From assembly GCA_035222895.1 (NCBI GenBank), contig JAVYIG010000311.1, positions 246,501-310,500 on the forward strand: a stretch of 64,000 nucleotides of DNA, written 5' to 3'. The notes beneath the pieces were generated by a model. The model was not told where the DNA came from. It saw nothing but the letters and a program-made list of their open reading frames with translations, and made no database searches. Positions 50,904 to 62,358 of this stretch are shown piece after piece. Position numbers and translations under genes: made by a program. Position 1 is the first letter of the stretch. Every line of letters begins with the position of its first letter. The DNA comes from Strongylocentrotus droebachiensis (taxonomy: Eukaryota; Echinodermata; Echinoidea; Camarodonta; Strongylocentrotidae).

Positions 50904-51000
50904 CCTTCTCTCTTTCTCTTCTCTCCCTTTTCTCTCTCCCTCCCTCCCTCCCTCTCTCTCTCTCTCCCTCCCTCCTTCCCTCCCCCTCCCTCCCTCTTTA
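50700..51000. repeat. G-rich patch and CT microsatellite
   Basis: GGGGGGGGTAGCATGGGGGAGGG (tandem AGCATGGGGG) at 50702-50745 and a (CT)n/(CCCT)n tract at 50863-50997. Confidence 0.9.
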
Positions 51001-52556
51001 TTTTGTCATTTTAGAGAATGGGCATGTATGCATGTGCCCCTCTGTATATAGCTGCATCATTGCTCAGGGTTTTACATTAAGCATGTTCATCTAATAAGAT
51101 TTGCTTAATGTAATACATGCATTCATGATTCATGTATCATACCAGATATCACAGTAAATTTTGACTTTTTTTGTGGTACTCCGAAAGATCATAAGAATAG
51201 AACTGAATGGAGAAAAACATTGTCTATTAATGCGCAAGCTCGACCTAGTAGCAGGTACAACTTACACAATTGGTACATTAAAGCATGAGAGCCAATGAGA
51301 TGAACTCTATCAGTTTACACTGTTTGGGAGTGCGAACCCACCCTTGGTTGACAAAACAAACAGAATATGTAAACATATGTAAAGAGCGGTGACTGCATGG
51401 AAACAATATACATGTACATGTATGCAAATAGGACAGAACAAAGGCCAATGTCCTCTATAAAAATGTAAATATGTAATGTCTACTGCAATAATAGTCGATG
51501 ATATAATCCATGATATAATCGATGATGATACTGCAAGAGAAGGGCAAGGGTTCACGCTTGTCTGAAACAATTTCAATGTGCATGCTTTATACAAAAGCTT
51601 ACAAGCCTCAAACACAATCATGAGATTATGCGCGCTATTTGAAAACCCATACTTTCAAATGCTATAACAAACAAAAAACTACAGAGTTAAACAGCTATTA
51701 TCTTCTTAAAAAAAGAAATTAAAATGACAAATGATTGAATGTATTGTCTGAAGGAAAATACATAATATTACACCCTGGGCAGTGGGCACCAAGCATAAGT
51801 TTTCTCATTGTAAACACACAAAATAAATGCTGAATCACCCCCACAATAAATCATGCCAGAACAAACTCAGACAAAGAAACAGCTAATTAAAGCAAGCATA
51901 TTAATTAAATGAAGAACTTGTAAATAATAAAATATATACATTAACTGAACAGAAGAACTGAAGAAGAAAAAAAAATGTTTACAAGTAGAAGTGCTTTGAT
52001 TTATTGGTCTACACAGCAGACCTCACTTCCCAAAATTTTACAAAATATGTTCAAATGAGACAGAAAGATCACCAAATATTAGGGGAACAGAAAATGGAAG
52101 AATCCAGAAAGTAGAAGAAATGTAAACCAATGAGGATGAGTCAGGGGTAATGTCCTGAATAATAATGAATCATGAACAAAAGAAACAGAATCTATGTGAA
52201 GGTGATAAAAAGAATATGGAAATGAGCTAGGTAAATGACAAGAACAGCTGGATGAGAGGAAAACAATTTGAAGAACATATCAAGATTTGTAAAAGTGCTG
52301 AGTCATACATTTGTGACAATGACACTGCAAAATAATGCTCACAAAATAAAAAGCAGACATTCCCTTTTCTTCGGTTTCATTCTCTCTCTCTCTCTATACA
52401 CTTTTTTTTACACAAATGTTACTCCAAAGTTCAACTCTCTTCTTCTCTGCACCAAGTAGAACCAGATATGTTTTGTATTGTTTGTGTTTAATGCAAAGAT
52501 GAATTCTAAACCGAAATGATAACAATAATTTTATGAACATAATATAGGTCTAGGCC
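51001..52556. other. non-coding region between the divergent genes, left part
   Basis: AT-rich sequence, no frames with domains. It could contain 5' UTR introns of the minus-strand gene. Confidence 0.4.
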
Positions 52557-53767
52557 TACATCCCAAGACGAAAATCCAATTGAAACCAATTGAACACCAA
52601 TTGAAATTTCAATTGGTTTCAATTGGTTTCAATTGGTCTCAATAGGTTTTAACAGGTTTCAATGGGACCTCAGATGTTTTCAATTGGTCCAGATTGGCCC
52701 CATTGGACAAATTGGTCCCATTGGCCCCATTGGCCTAGGCCCCATTAGACTTTAATGGGTCCCCAATTGGTTTCAATTGGTCCGGATTGGCCCCATTGGA
52801 CAAATTGGCCCCATTGGCCCCATTAGCCTAGGCCCCATTAGCCTAGGCCCCATTAGACTTTAATGGGTCCCCAATTGGTTTCAATTGGTCCGGATTGGCC
52901 CCATTGGACAAATTGGACCCATTGGCCTAGGCCCCATTAGACTTTAATGGGTCCCCAATTTGTTTCAATTGGACCAATTGGCCTTAATTTGGACTTCAAT
53001 TGGTCCCATTGAAACCAATTGGCCAATTGAAACCAACAAATCTAGGCATCTCATGAATATTCATTATCACTTTACACGTGTCACAGAAAAATAAATTTAT
53101 CATGATTTGTTAAGCAAATTATGACAATGCACATCAAATTTGTGATTTCTTTATTCCTTCAGCAATTATTAACCAATAGATTATTTTGTCTGATCATGTT
53201 ATAATTACATTCACGTTTTAGCAATAGATATATTGATTTATATATTGATTATATGATTACTAACCAAAAAACAATATACATATTTAGTATATATATTTGT
53301 ACGAGCCAATGTCACTGTAAATGAAACTCTTGAATTCACTTCAAATGATCTTTGTGATGAAGTTAATGCAAATGAGATTGGAATATACCTAATTGGTGGA
53401 CAGTTGCCAATATCGATTTTGAAGTATCAATAAATTATCACTGGTTCTTCTAACTGGATCGATTTACCAATTGAATCCCCATTGAATGCCCCCATTGAAT
53501 CCCAATTCAATACCAATTGGCAATTTGGAGTAAATGGAAAGTGAAACAATGGGTACCCATTGAAACCAATTGGCAATTGGTCCCCATTGGAACCAATTGG
53601 CAATTGGTCCCCAATTTGGAGTAAATGGAAAGTGAAACAATGGGTACCCATTGAAACCAATTGGCAATTGGTCCCCATTGGTTTCAATGGGTACCCATTG
53701 TTTCACTTTCCATTTACTCCAAATTGGATTCAATGGGGATTCAATTGGATTTTCGTCTTGGGATGTA
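52557..53767. mobile_element. TIR element packed with CCAATTG/CCATTGG motifs
   Basis: The ends TACATCCCAAGACGAAAATC and the inverse match over about 26 bp. Next to both ends lie hundreds of bases made of short words AATTGG, CCAATTG, CCCCATTGG and TTTCAATTGG (52570-53035 and 53465-53750). The central 53036-53460 is ordinary AT-rich DNA. No transposase frame; TA may be the target duplication. Confidence 0.85.
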
Positions 53768-54576
53768 TATATTGACAAATTAGGGACAGCAACAAATCAT
53801 GACTGACAATTAAAGCAAACTTATCCCACTATTCACTATCATTGATAATAATAATATCAATAATATCACGCCAATCCCATTTACAGTAATTTCATGGAGT
53901 GAATGGTGGTATCACATCACTTTTTATCAGTGATTATATTCCCTTTCTCAAAATCACATCTCATAAATATATCTCTTGTCAATCTTGACCCCTTTAAAAA
54001 ATGTATCTTCCTTTAGCCTATATCTGCTTATATATTTCGTTCTTTCTCTCCTTACAGACCTAATTAGTCTACTCTATTTTATCTTCTTAGATCAACACAC
54101 AATGCACAGTATTGCACACATGACTGCTTCACTACTATACTGCCTTTGCTGTGCTTGAGCAGACTGCCATTCATTCCACCACCACACTCAACGTCGAACG
54201 CAGTCCACCGTATAATTGTACCGTATACCGGGCACTAGCGGCTGGGTACCCGATCCTCTGGCGTAGTATAGTGCAGTGCAGCCCCATGGCCAAACTCAAA
54301 TCATAGCTCAAGCATCAAATATTACCTTATTACCCCCCAAAAAACTACCAAAAACACGACATATATCTCAGTACACCTAATTCATATCAATTGACTTCAA
54401 TACACCTCATCAGTCTCTTAAATACACATAAATGCAGACCTGCTTACCGAATTTTAAGATTATTTAAGCCAGAAATAATCGTCTGGATTCCGGATAATTT
54501 ACACGACCACCTCCCCTTCATTCGATTCACGTTTGTAAACATATGAATTCAACACATGTGAAGAATTAGGCGCAGC
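53768..54576. other. upstream region of the DDX10-like gene
   Basis: Non-coding, with a GC-richer patch at 54170-54300 (CCGTATACCGGGCACTAGCG) that could be promoter or 5' UTR. It may serve both divergent genes. No TATA box or start site can be fixed by eye. Confidence 0.4.
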
Positions 54577-54741
54577 ATGGTCATGGAGAACAAGTTCAAG
54601 AAACGTGGTCAAAAGCCTGGAAAGGGTCGTTCATCAAAATTGAAACACAATAAAAAGGGTAAAAATGAGGACAAGTTGGCTCTCAAGAAAATGCAACTGG
54701 AAAGAAAAGAGATTAATGAGCTTATGGAACAATACAGTCAG
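54577..54741 (+). CDS. DDX10: DDX10 exon 1
   Basis: [20 protein letters not shown]..., basic; a second in-frame ATG at 54583 is an alternative start. Donor GTGAGT. Confidence 0.88.
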
Positions 54742-57700
54742 GTGAGTATTTGTCGACATGTCACCGTGTCAATTTTGGTGTAGTCCCATGCGTTCATTTT
54801 AGTGTAAGTCTCAGACATGTCATTGTTAACTTTATGTTTGTTTAATTATTATTGCCTTTGCCTTTGGGAAACCAAATTGCAAATTGTGTAGGGCCTATAA
54901 AATATGGAAAAATTGCAGAATACCCTACCACTGTTTTACAGGGGCACAGAACCAACAGTCTGACAAATATTAGAATTATTAGAAACCAACGACCATCGAC
55001 CAAATACTGAATGAAAGAGTCCAACGACCATCATTCAACCAACAGTCTGACAAATATTAAAACAACGACCAACGACGACCACCGACCAAATACTATTGAC
55101 TAAACAGTAGGGGCGCTGGTCCGAGAATGAGGATCGTCCTCATAAACAAGGATATCCTCTCATAAATGCAGACAAAATGCGTCCTCTAAAATGAGGATCG
55201 TCTGCATTTTCGCGGACGTTTTATTTCATCTGCGCTCTGCGGGTTTCGGGTTACCAAACGGCCCGCTGGCGATGCAAAAAATGGTTTCCCCAGGGGAAAA
55301 TAACCCTAGTTCACCGTCTACTTTTATGGGTTGTCCGTCTTCCCAATGATTTATTGCTCATAATGTGAAGGTCTCTGTACAAAGTCAATGTAAAATGCAT
55401 CAAGAAAATCATCACAGAATCTGTTTTTTGCATCGCCAATGTGCCGATCAAAAATATGAAACGTCTGGGAAAATGCAGACAGTCCTTACTTATGAGGACG
55501 CATCGATCCTCGTTTATGAAGACGATCCTTATTCTCGGACCATCGCCCCTACTGCTAAAAGAAGAAAACGACCATCGACCAAATAGTACTTAAGGCATAT
55601 TTGTTTTAAAAAGCCAACGACCATCGACGAAGATACTGACAAATATTAAGTTCCTTTGATCTTGTCTCGTTTCAGATTGATACCCAGAAAATAGAGTCGT
55701 TCTCTGACTTTCCGCTGAGTAAAAGAACGCTGTCCGCTCTTGAGGAAGCTGGCTATAAGGTCCCGACCGAGATCCAGAGAGGAGCTATAGGTCTGTCACT
55801 ACAGGGCCATGACGTCCTTGGAGCAGCGAAGACGGGCTCGGGCAAGACTCTAGCATTCCTTATCCCAGTGAGTATAGTCAGCTCTAAATACTTGGATACA
55901 TCATATGGTTGTTTTAGTTTAGCAGTTGTTCAAGTACCTGGTAGAACAAAAATATTCATTATAATTTCACTTTTTTTTTTCATGTCTTGTCTTATCTTAT
56001 TATGTCAGTTTCCTGTCCTTTGTGTCCCGTTTTGTCATTCTTTTCTTTTTGTATATTTTGATTATTTAGATACTTTAAAATGGTTCATGAAAATATGTTA
56101 TTATATTATATCTATTTTACTGTGATTATTAAGACACTTTAAAATGATTTATGAAAATAATTTTCATATTATATTTATTCTTGGGAACCTACAAAAACAA
56201 GCTATGCTTTCCAGTAGGTTCCTGTTTCATTTCATAATTTTGATCTTTGTCAACTATGTTCTTTAATTGTGCAAACAATAGTTATATGAAATGAAATAAA
56301 TAAATAAATCAATCAATCAATTAATGACAATCCGGAAACCAATGTAAAACTAGAATTTCATTGAGAAAATTCATGTTCATAGAACTTTTACAATTCTTCT
56401 GAATGATGGAGATTCATAAAAATGTTATGAAGTGTTGCAGTGAAATCATAGTTGAATCACATTGAGGAAAAATCTTGTGGAACATGTCAGGGTTTGAGTC
56501 TAAAAATTTATTTGGGTAATTCAAGACAAACCTAAAAGAACAAGAGACTTCTCGTGCATTGAGCTTTTGCCTATTTTGTGAGTGATCGAGATTGACATTG
56601 ATGTCAGGGAGATAAAGTAATAAAGCAAAATAGATTAATCACAACATGGAACATGTTGTGGAATGTCATGAAGTTTGAATTTCACAAAAGTTTCAAAATT
56701 GCAATGAAAACAGCAGTTCATTACAACTCATGAAACTGTTACGTCGGAAACTATTGGTATGACTTTAACAAATAAAGTTACATTATACAGTCAAACCTGC
56801 TTTAGCAAACACCTGTGTAGAAAGACCCCCTGTCTATAAAGACTACATATCCACCCCCCCCTTGCCCCTTGTATAGGGTTTCTCATTGAAACCTGTATTG
56901 AAGGAATCTGTACATAAAGACCACCTGTCTATACAGACCACTTTTCATGTTTCTCTTGAGCAGCCTTTATATTATGCAGGTTTCACTGTATATATATACC
57001 TTGTTGCTCTATTAATCATAGATTTTGGAGTGTCTGTATCGGAACTCCTGGTCAGTGCCTGACGGTCTTGGCGCTCTTGTCATTTCACCCACGAGGGAGC
57101 TAGCTTATCAGACGTTTGAAGTACTTTGTAAAGTAGGAGCAAACCATGACTTCTCTGCAGGGCTCATCATAGGGGGAAAGGTATTCTTCAATATATACTT
57201 AAGTTTATTGTTTCATATTTCACATATACATTTGCAATGTTTTTGCAAAGCAGGTGGATTTTGTAATGATAACAGAGACAGAAACAGAAAGTGAGTTCCT
57301 CATATCAATTCGTTATAATGCATTAAAAAAGACTGAACTACAAAAGAGAGTGAAATATGGAGGGGCATTTGGTGAAAGTTATGCTTGTGAGTTATAGGCC
57401 CTGGGGGGTGTTACACAAAGATCATAAGTTGAACTTATCTCTATTAAAGTTGAACTTAACAATTATGGAAAGCCGTTAGCATCTATCAAAATATTTTGTA
57501 AAATTCATTTTAGAAGGCATTAAATGTTGATTCAAATCATTCATATTTGCTATTATCAAAGAGATTTCATGTTCGTGGTGCGAAATTTATAAAAAGTCTA
57601 AAATCCTTAAACTTTCGCTTTTGAATATATTTTATTTTAAGGCTACAAATGGCTCTACGTAATGTTTAATTCCAACTTAGAGTTAAGTTTGGATCCATTT

Positions 57701-60700
57701 AGAGAGAGGGGCAGTGGACCAATGAAATGATTTTGATGCGGTACTTTCAGTAAAATGGATCTTCACTACCACTTTCGGTGGTCTGCTACAGGTTCAGATT
57801 TATTTTGTGGTGGTGGTTGAAATTTAAGATAATTCATTCATAATGGGGTTAACATCGCTGGGAATACAGTGGATAGAGAAGAAGAAGGGTATGAAGTCAT
57901 CAATAAATATCCATGCAGTGAGATTGTTATGATAAGTTGAATTGCCCATAAAGCTATTTGGATACTTTCAGCAGATGATATCCGCTTTAAAATGCTAGGT
58001 TGACTGAAACGTTGCTGACTTTGATGAACAGAGCGTGTACTGCTAAATTGATCTATCCCATGAATAATGAAAAGATTGTAAACTGTAATTTTTTTTCAAT
58101 TCTGTAGATCTATTAAAGGAATTAAAGCTTATTCTAAGAAGTTCAGGCTAAAGGCTCTTTCAGATTCAGGCAGTTTTTTTTATGATGATATAAAATGTAA
58201 TACACTACCCATTTCTGTATTCGATCACATAGAACACAGTGAATATGTGTAATTAAAGTCCATTGTTTCACACATTTTTGCCAGTGATTTACACGTTTAA
58301 AAAAACGTAACTACTTTTTTGTGGCAATTAACTGCACCATATCTGAACAAGCCTTAACAAACTTCTGTTCAGTGCTACATGTATACATTGAGGGGTCAGT
58401 GACACAACGACGGAACTCCATTTTGGCCATTTTGAGAGAAAGTGGTTTATGTGTCACTGAGCACTTGAGCCTTAAGGAGTTAAGTCTGTTTCACTAGCCA
58501 TTGACTTTAATGGGGTGTTGGGTGGAGTTAATTCTTTGTGTTTCCTTGAAAGCCCACATTTTTCTGAGTATTTTGATATAAAATACTCATTTTGGCAAAA
58601 TATGGGTTTACGTCTTTGTGTCACTAAACCCTCGACATGTGTGTTTTGTCGTAGGATTTGAAGACAGAGATGGAGAGGATTCCCAAGACAAACGTGGTGG
58701 TGTGTACTCCGGGTAGACTCCTGCAACACATGGATGAAACGGCCTGCTTTGAGAGTCTCAATCTGAAGATCTTAGGTGAGGGGGGAAAAAATTATTTGAC
58801 CGTACATGAATATGAAAATATTTTGACCGTACATGAACATGAAAGTAATAATGATGGTGATAATAAAGAGAAGGTGGAGGTGGTGGTGGTGGTGATAGAT
58901 ATTGCAAATTTCTTTTTAACGAAAAATGCTTCTCTACATTAAACATACAGTAGGCTTGCGGTTGCACCATATGAGTGAGAGGGAGGATTGGGAATTCCTG
59001 AAAAGGACTCTTGATAATATTTCTTTCTTGAGTGTGTGAAGTCCTGAAAAGGACTATTGGTGTAGCCTTAAAAAAGACTGTTGGTTATCTTTCTTAGCTT
59101 ATAGTTCTAAGGTTGAAGAGGATGGGTGGGGGAGTGGCGGAAGTGGCTACATTATAAAACATCTTCAAGAAAGCAAGCAATCAGAACATTTGCTCTTGTA
59201 ATGCATTTAAGAAATTACACTTCTACAGGATTCTGATCAATTATAAAATCTTGAAAGGACACGATGAAACTGGATGGCAAAATGTCCATGATTTGGGTAG
59301 TGTTGATATCATTGTGCTTAGGCCGTCATCCATTTCCAGCCTAACCGCTCACAATCGCGGTCTCCTGCGTTCTAAAATTTATCTCTTTAGTTCAATGAAA
59401 AATAGGCCTGAGTCAAACCGTTTAACCGACGGTTATCCGACCGCATTCTTCAAAACCGTTTGGCATTTCTCGCTCCGTTTAACCGTTATTTGTTTACATT
59501 TTGGAATGTGCTAATAGCTGATAATAAAGATACCGGTAATCAAAGAAACCACAGTGTAATATTACACCCTGGCAGCTGGGCGTCAGCTGTCTGGCAGCAG
59601 TAATCTCTATGAATGAATTTGTAACCAACCATGCCCCAGAGACATGTCCCTGCATGCCCCCTTCTCTCTCACCATGGACCTCACCCTCTCTATTTCCCTT
59701 CATGTTCATCGCTCATGTACATTTTCTTATTGTTGCACTTTCAGACAGTCAGTTCCTCTCACTTCCCTTCTCCCCGAGTCTCTCTCTCTCTCTCGATATT
59801 AATATCAATATTAATATCAATCCCTTGCCGACTCGGCCCCCTTAATATAATGTATATAGACCTATATATATATATATATATAAATAAAATACAAAAATAA
59901 CGATAACAATAATTATTGCATTTTTTGAAATATTAATCAACAAATCAACAAAGTCTTGGACATTGTGAGTAATTTAAGTTTTTGATCATTCTTTAATTCA
60001 CAGCCACCCTTTCTCATGTTCTATCTCACGTGTCTTACTTCTTCACTCTCTCCATGATCCATGGCCCATGCATGCTCTTTCTGTCACGCACACGTACACA
60101 CAATCCACGTCATACACACAGATGGAGAGCTCATGGCTGTCACATGCACACATGTGGGCGTGGTTTCTTGACCTCCCATTGAACTGGGTACGGTGAAAGC
60201 ACGTGCGGTCACTAAACTGTAATTTATTCTGGTATCAAACTCCGCCCACATAGCTAGAGAACCTTCTGATTGGTCACTAACTTTGATCAGCTCATTGCAG
60301 GGTTTGTCTTGGGTGTGTGTGATACACACTGCCACATAATTTCATAAGGCAATGATACATGCAGGGAGCTCTCTCCCTGGCCTGACCACGTGCAAACATT
60401 GCATTGCAAAGGCATACCGGTATATAAACACATCACAGATCAAGCCATCTTCACAGCATAACTTTGCAAGGTTAATCATGATATCATAAGACATTTTTTA
60501 TGTTGCTTGTTACTGGTCTCTGTTTATCAGGATGACCCAATACGTTTCATAGTCTGGCTGGAATGCTCAGCCGACAGTCTGAAGACCAGCAGGCGTTCCG
60601 AGCTACAGCACTATTACAAATACTGTATTTTTCACTTTTTCAGATTATTATTAAACGGTTAAACGAAACCGCCCGTATACTTTTAACGGTTATCCGTTTA

Positions 60701-61592
60701 GCACAAAAACCGTAATGACTCGGGCTTAATGAAAAATATATACAAATATACGTTATACTTACAGTATGTAAAAATGAATAACCTTGTATTCGTTATTTAA
60801 ATGCAGAATAAAATCAAACAAACAAACAAACATGTTACATAATTTACATAGACTTTGACACAAAAAATGATAAAAATCAAGTAAATGGCTGGGATCTCTC
60901 ATCAAAATTGATGTCTTTCCTCCTTTTCTTTGCTTGCAGTCCTCGATGAAGCAGACCGCATCCTGGACCTGGGATTCCAGAGGACGATAGACGCCATCTT
61001 GGATCACCTACCAGCTGAGAGACAGACTCTTCTCTTCTCTGCTACACAAACTAAGTAAGTCAGTTGTATCTAGACGGTTCCAAAGTCCAACGCACTACCG
61101 GTACAATCCAATTTTGGAAGTATTTGTAACAGTTTTCGATATCGACACTCAAACGTTTAGAACTTTAATGACAAAGGATCAGAATAGTCATTCGATTAAT
61201 AAGATCTGAATTGTAAGGAATTTCATGCTTCCTTGGAGGAGCTAAAGCTAAATCGGCTCAGAATTATCAGATCGTTTAATCATTTTTTATATGGGATAAA
61301 GATGAGATAGATTTTGTTCTTCTTCATACAGCATATAATGGGTTTTGACGTTGGGTGTATCATGATGTAAACACATTTTTTAAAATTAGTATCGCAAGTC
61401 ATCCAGACCAGCTGATATATCGCTATGCAATCCTTTCCTAATGATTAATATTTGTTCTTCCTTGTAAATAACTGTGTCCTGTATTGTTTTTTCAGGTCCG
61501 TACGAGACCTGGCTCGTCTCAGTTTGCTGGAACCCAAGTACGTTGCCGTTCATGAACATCACACCCACAGTACACCAGTTCAGCTGGAACAG
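54577..61592 (+). CDS. DDX10: DDX10-type DEAD-box ATP-dependent RNA helicase (N-terminal part, 6 exons; continues past the window)
   Basis: Exons 54577-54741, 55676-55867, 57022-57180, 58655-58775, 60940-61054, 61496-61592. All junctions are GT/AG and phases agree, giving 283 codons with a donor at the end. Motifs: lysine-rich N-terminus; Q motif region [11 protein letters not shown]...PTEIQ (64-89); motif [10 protein letters not shown] (105-113); Ia PTRELA (142-147); GG (170-171); Ib TPGR (190-193); II DEAD (215-218); III SAT (246-248). The sequence around LLQHMDET and ARLSL matches DDX10/Dbp4, a nucleolar helicase for 18S rRNA processing. The usual length is about 770-880 aa, so the helicase C-terminal domain lies outside. 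Introns contain MITEs, a hairpin repeat and a LINE. Confidence 0.93.
55105..55554. mobile_element. TIR element in DDX10 intron 1
   Basis: Left CAGTAGGGGCGCTGGTCCGA and right inverse (TCGGACCATCGCCCCTACTG); arms of about 45 bp or more continue with GAGGATCGTCCTCATAAAC-type words. The surrounding intron repeats AACGACCATCGACCAAATA units outside the element. Confidence 0.82.
55676..55867 (+). CDS. DDX10: DDX10 exon 2 (Q motif and motif I)
   Basis: TTTCAG acceptor, GTGAGT donor, phase 0-0. Carries [16 protein letters not shown]. Confidence 0.95.
56155..56310 (+). mobile_element. LINE 3' end remnant
   Basis: GGAACCTACAAAAACAAGCT and, after about 100 bp, GAAATGAAATAAATAAATAA with an (ATCA)n tail, the look of a CR1/L2 3' UTR. 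No coding part. Confidence 0.45.
56311..56786. other. DDX10 intron 2, nothing recognised
   Basis: AT-rich intronic sequence. Confidence 0.4.
56787..56985. mobile_element. MITE with TACAGTCAAACCTG ends, copy 3
   Basis: Starts TACAGTCAAACCTGCTTTAG and ends GCAGGTTTCACTGTA; interior repeats AAAGACCACCTGTCTAT-like phrases. Confidence 0.78.
57022..57180 (+). CDS. DDX10: DDX10 exon 3 (motif Ia, GG)
   Basis: ATCATAG acceptor, GTATTC donor. Carries [16 protein letters not shown] and LIIGGK. Confidence 0.95.
57181..58654. other. DDX10 intron 3, mostly unrecognised
   Basis: A possible MITE end (GGGTGTTACACAAAGATCAT) lies near 57407 without a clear partner. The rest shows nothing I can name. Confidence 0.4.
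58655..58775 (+). CDS. DDX10: DDX10 exon 4 (motif Ib)
   Basis: GTCGTAG acceptor; ends in phase 1 at GTGAGG. Carries [16 protein letters not shown]. Confidence 0.95.
58945..59151 (-). repeat. histone-3'-end-like hairpin repeat, copy 3
   Basis: One perfect hairpin (AGTCCTGAAAAGGACT, 59040-59055) and two damaged ones (58994-59009, 59064-59079). The edges CAGTAGGCTTGCGG and GAGTGGCGG...GTGGCTAC match copy 2. Read on the minus strand, AGAAAGA follows the hairpins. Antisense to DDX10. Confidence 0.8.
59405..60727. mobile_element. TIR element with ACCGTTT-rich ends, in a LINE-like tail
   Basis: The left end GCCTGAGTCAAACCGTTTAA and the right end (GTAATGACTCGGGC) are inverse-like, both rich in AACGG/CCGTT words. 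AATGAAAAATA lies immediately outside on both sides (59393-59403 and 60730-60740), a likely target duplication. The inside includes a CT tract, (AT)n and no transposase. Confidence 0.72.
60940..61054 (+). CDS. DDX10: DDX10 exon 5 (DEAD box, SAT)
   Basis: TTGCAG acceptor, GTAAGT donor, phase 1 to 2. Carries [13 protein letters not shown] and LLFSATQT. Confidence 0.95.
61496..61592 (+). CDS. DDX10: DDX10 exon 6
   Basis: TTTCAG acceptor, GTATGG donor. Reads [20 protein letters not shown] and ends QLEQ in phase 0. The next exon is beyond the window. Confidence 0.93.
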
Positions 61593-61671
61593 GTATGGCT
61601 TAAGTTTCCCGTGCGAACAGGGTCTACATATTTGTTTCCTGTGGTGGTGATCCGACATCTGCTCCAGGGGG

Positions 61672-61812
61672 ATGTTTCACAAAACTTGTCATCAGTGACA
61701 AATGACAGTTTTTGTTATAAGCTACTGAAATCATTGGTTCTGATTGGTTATCAACAGATTTGTCACTGATTTTTGTCATTTGTCATTGAAAAAAGGCTTT
61801 GTGAAACGGGTC
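61672..61812. mobile_element. MITE with GTTTCACAAA ends, copy 2
   Basis: Aligns along its length with 21815-21960 (CACAAAACTTGTCATCAGTG, GCTACTGAAATCATTGG, TTTTGTCATTTGTCATTGAA), with outer bases diverged. Confidence 0.85.
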
Positions 61813-62358
61813 CCAGGTCTTATTTTGTCAAAGACAAAGGGTTGAAGTTATGGCTAGGGTACCCATTTAACACCTGGATGGAAAGTGACAAATATAGATT
61901 GATGTCTTGCCAAAGGACATTAGAGCTGCGGTGGGAGTGGGACTGGTACTGCGAACTATGTGATCCACAGTCCAGTGACATAGCTGCTAGACCACGACAC
62001 CTATACCGGTCAATATTTAGTGACGTGATGCATATCCGGGCTGACAAAATAATTCTGTTCTCATTATCAATTGTGAGCAGATACTATAAAGATATTTATT
62101 ATCTAAATCCCTGCTCATCACAAAGTAAATAATTATGCAATGTTTGTTAGACATATTTGATAGCAGCTGGTAAAAGTAATTTACTCACAATAATAATCAC
62201 CTGTAGAACGTTTTCATCATAAGTGTTGAATTATTCATACTTATTTTCCGTACATTATACTTAATTTAAAATCTTTAATTTTGTTTTGGTGAAATCTACA
62301 CGCTTGTATAAAAAAATAAAAAAAATAAAACTTTTTTTCGATGTTAAATGTGGAATAA
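61813..62358. other. intron sequence, nothing recognised
   Basis: AT-rich intronic sequence. The last 70 bp (AATAAAAAAAATAAAACTTTT...AATAAATAAACTTC) may be an older repeat tail into which the LINE inserted. Confidence 0.4.

Noticed and set aside
61773..62132. 119-codon plus-strand frame after DDX10 exon 6
   Set aside because: It starts in a MITE and shows no domain; it reads as intron.
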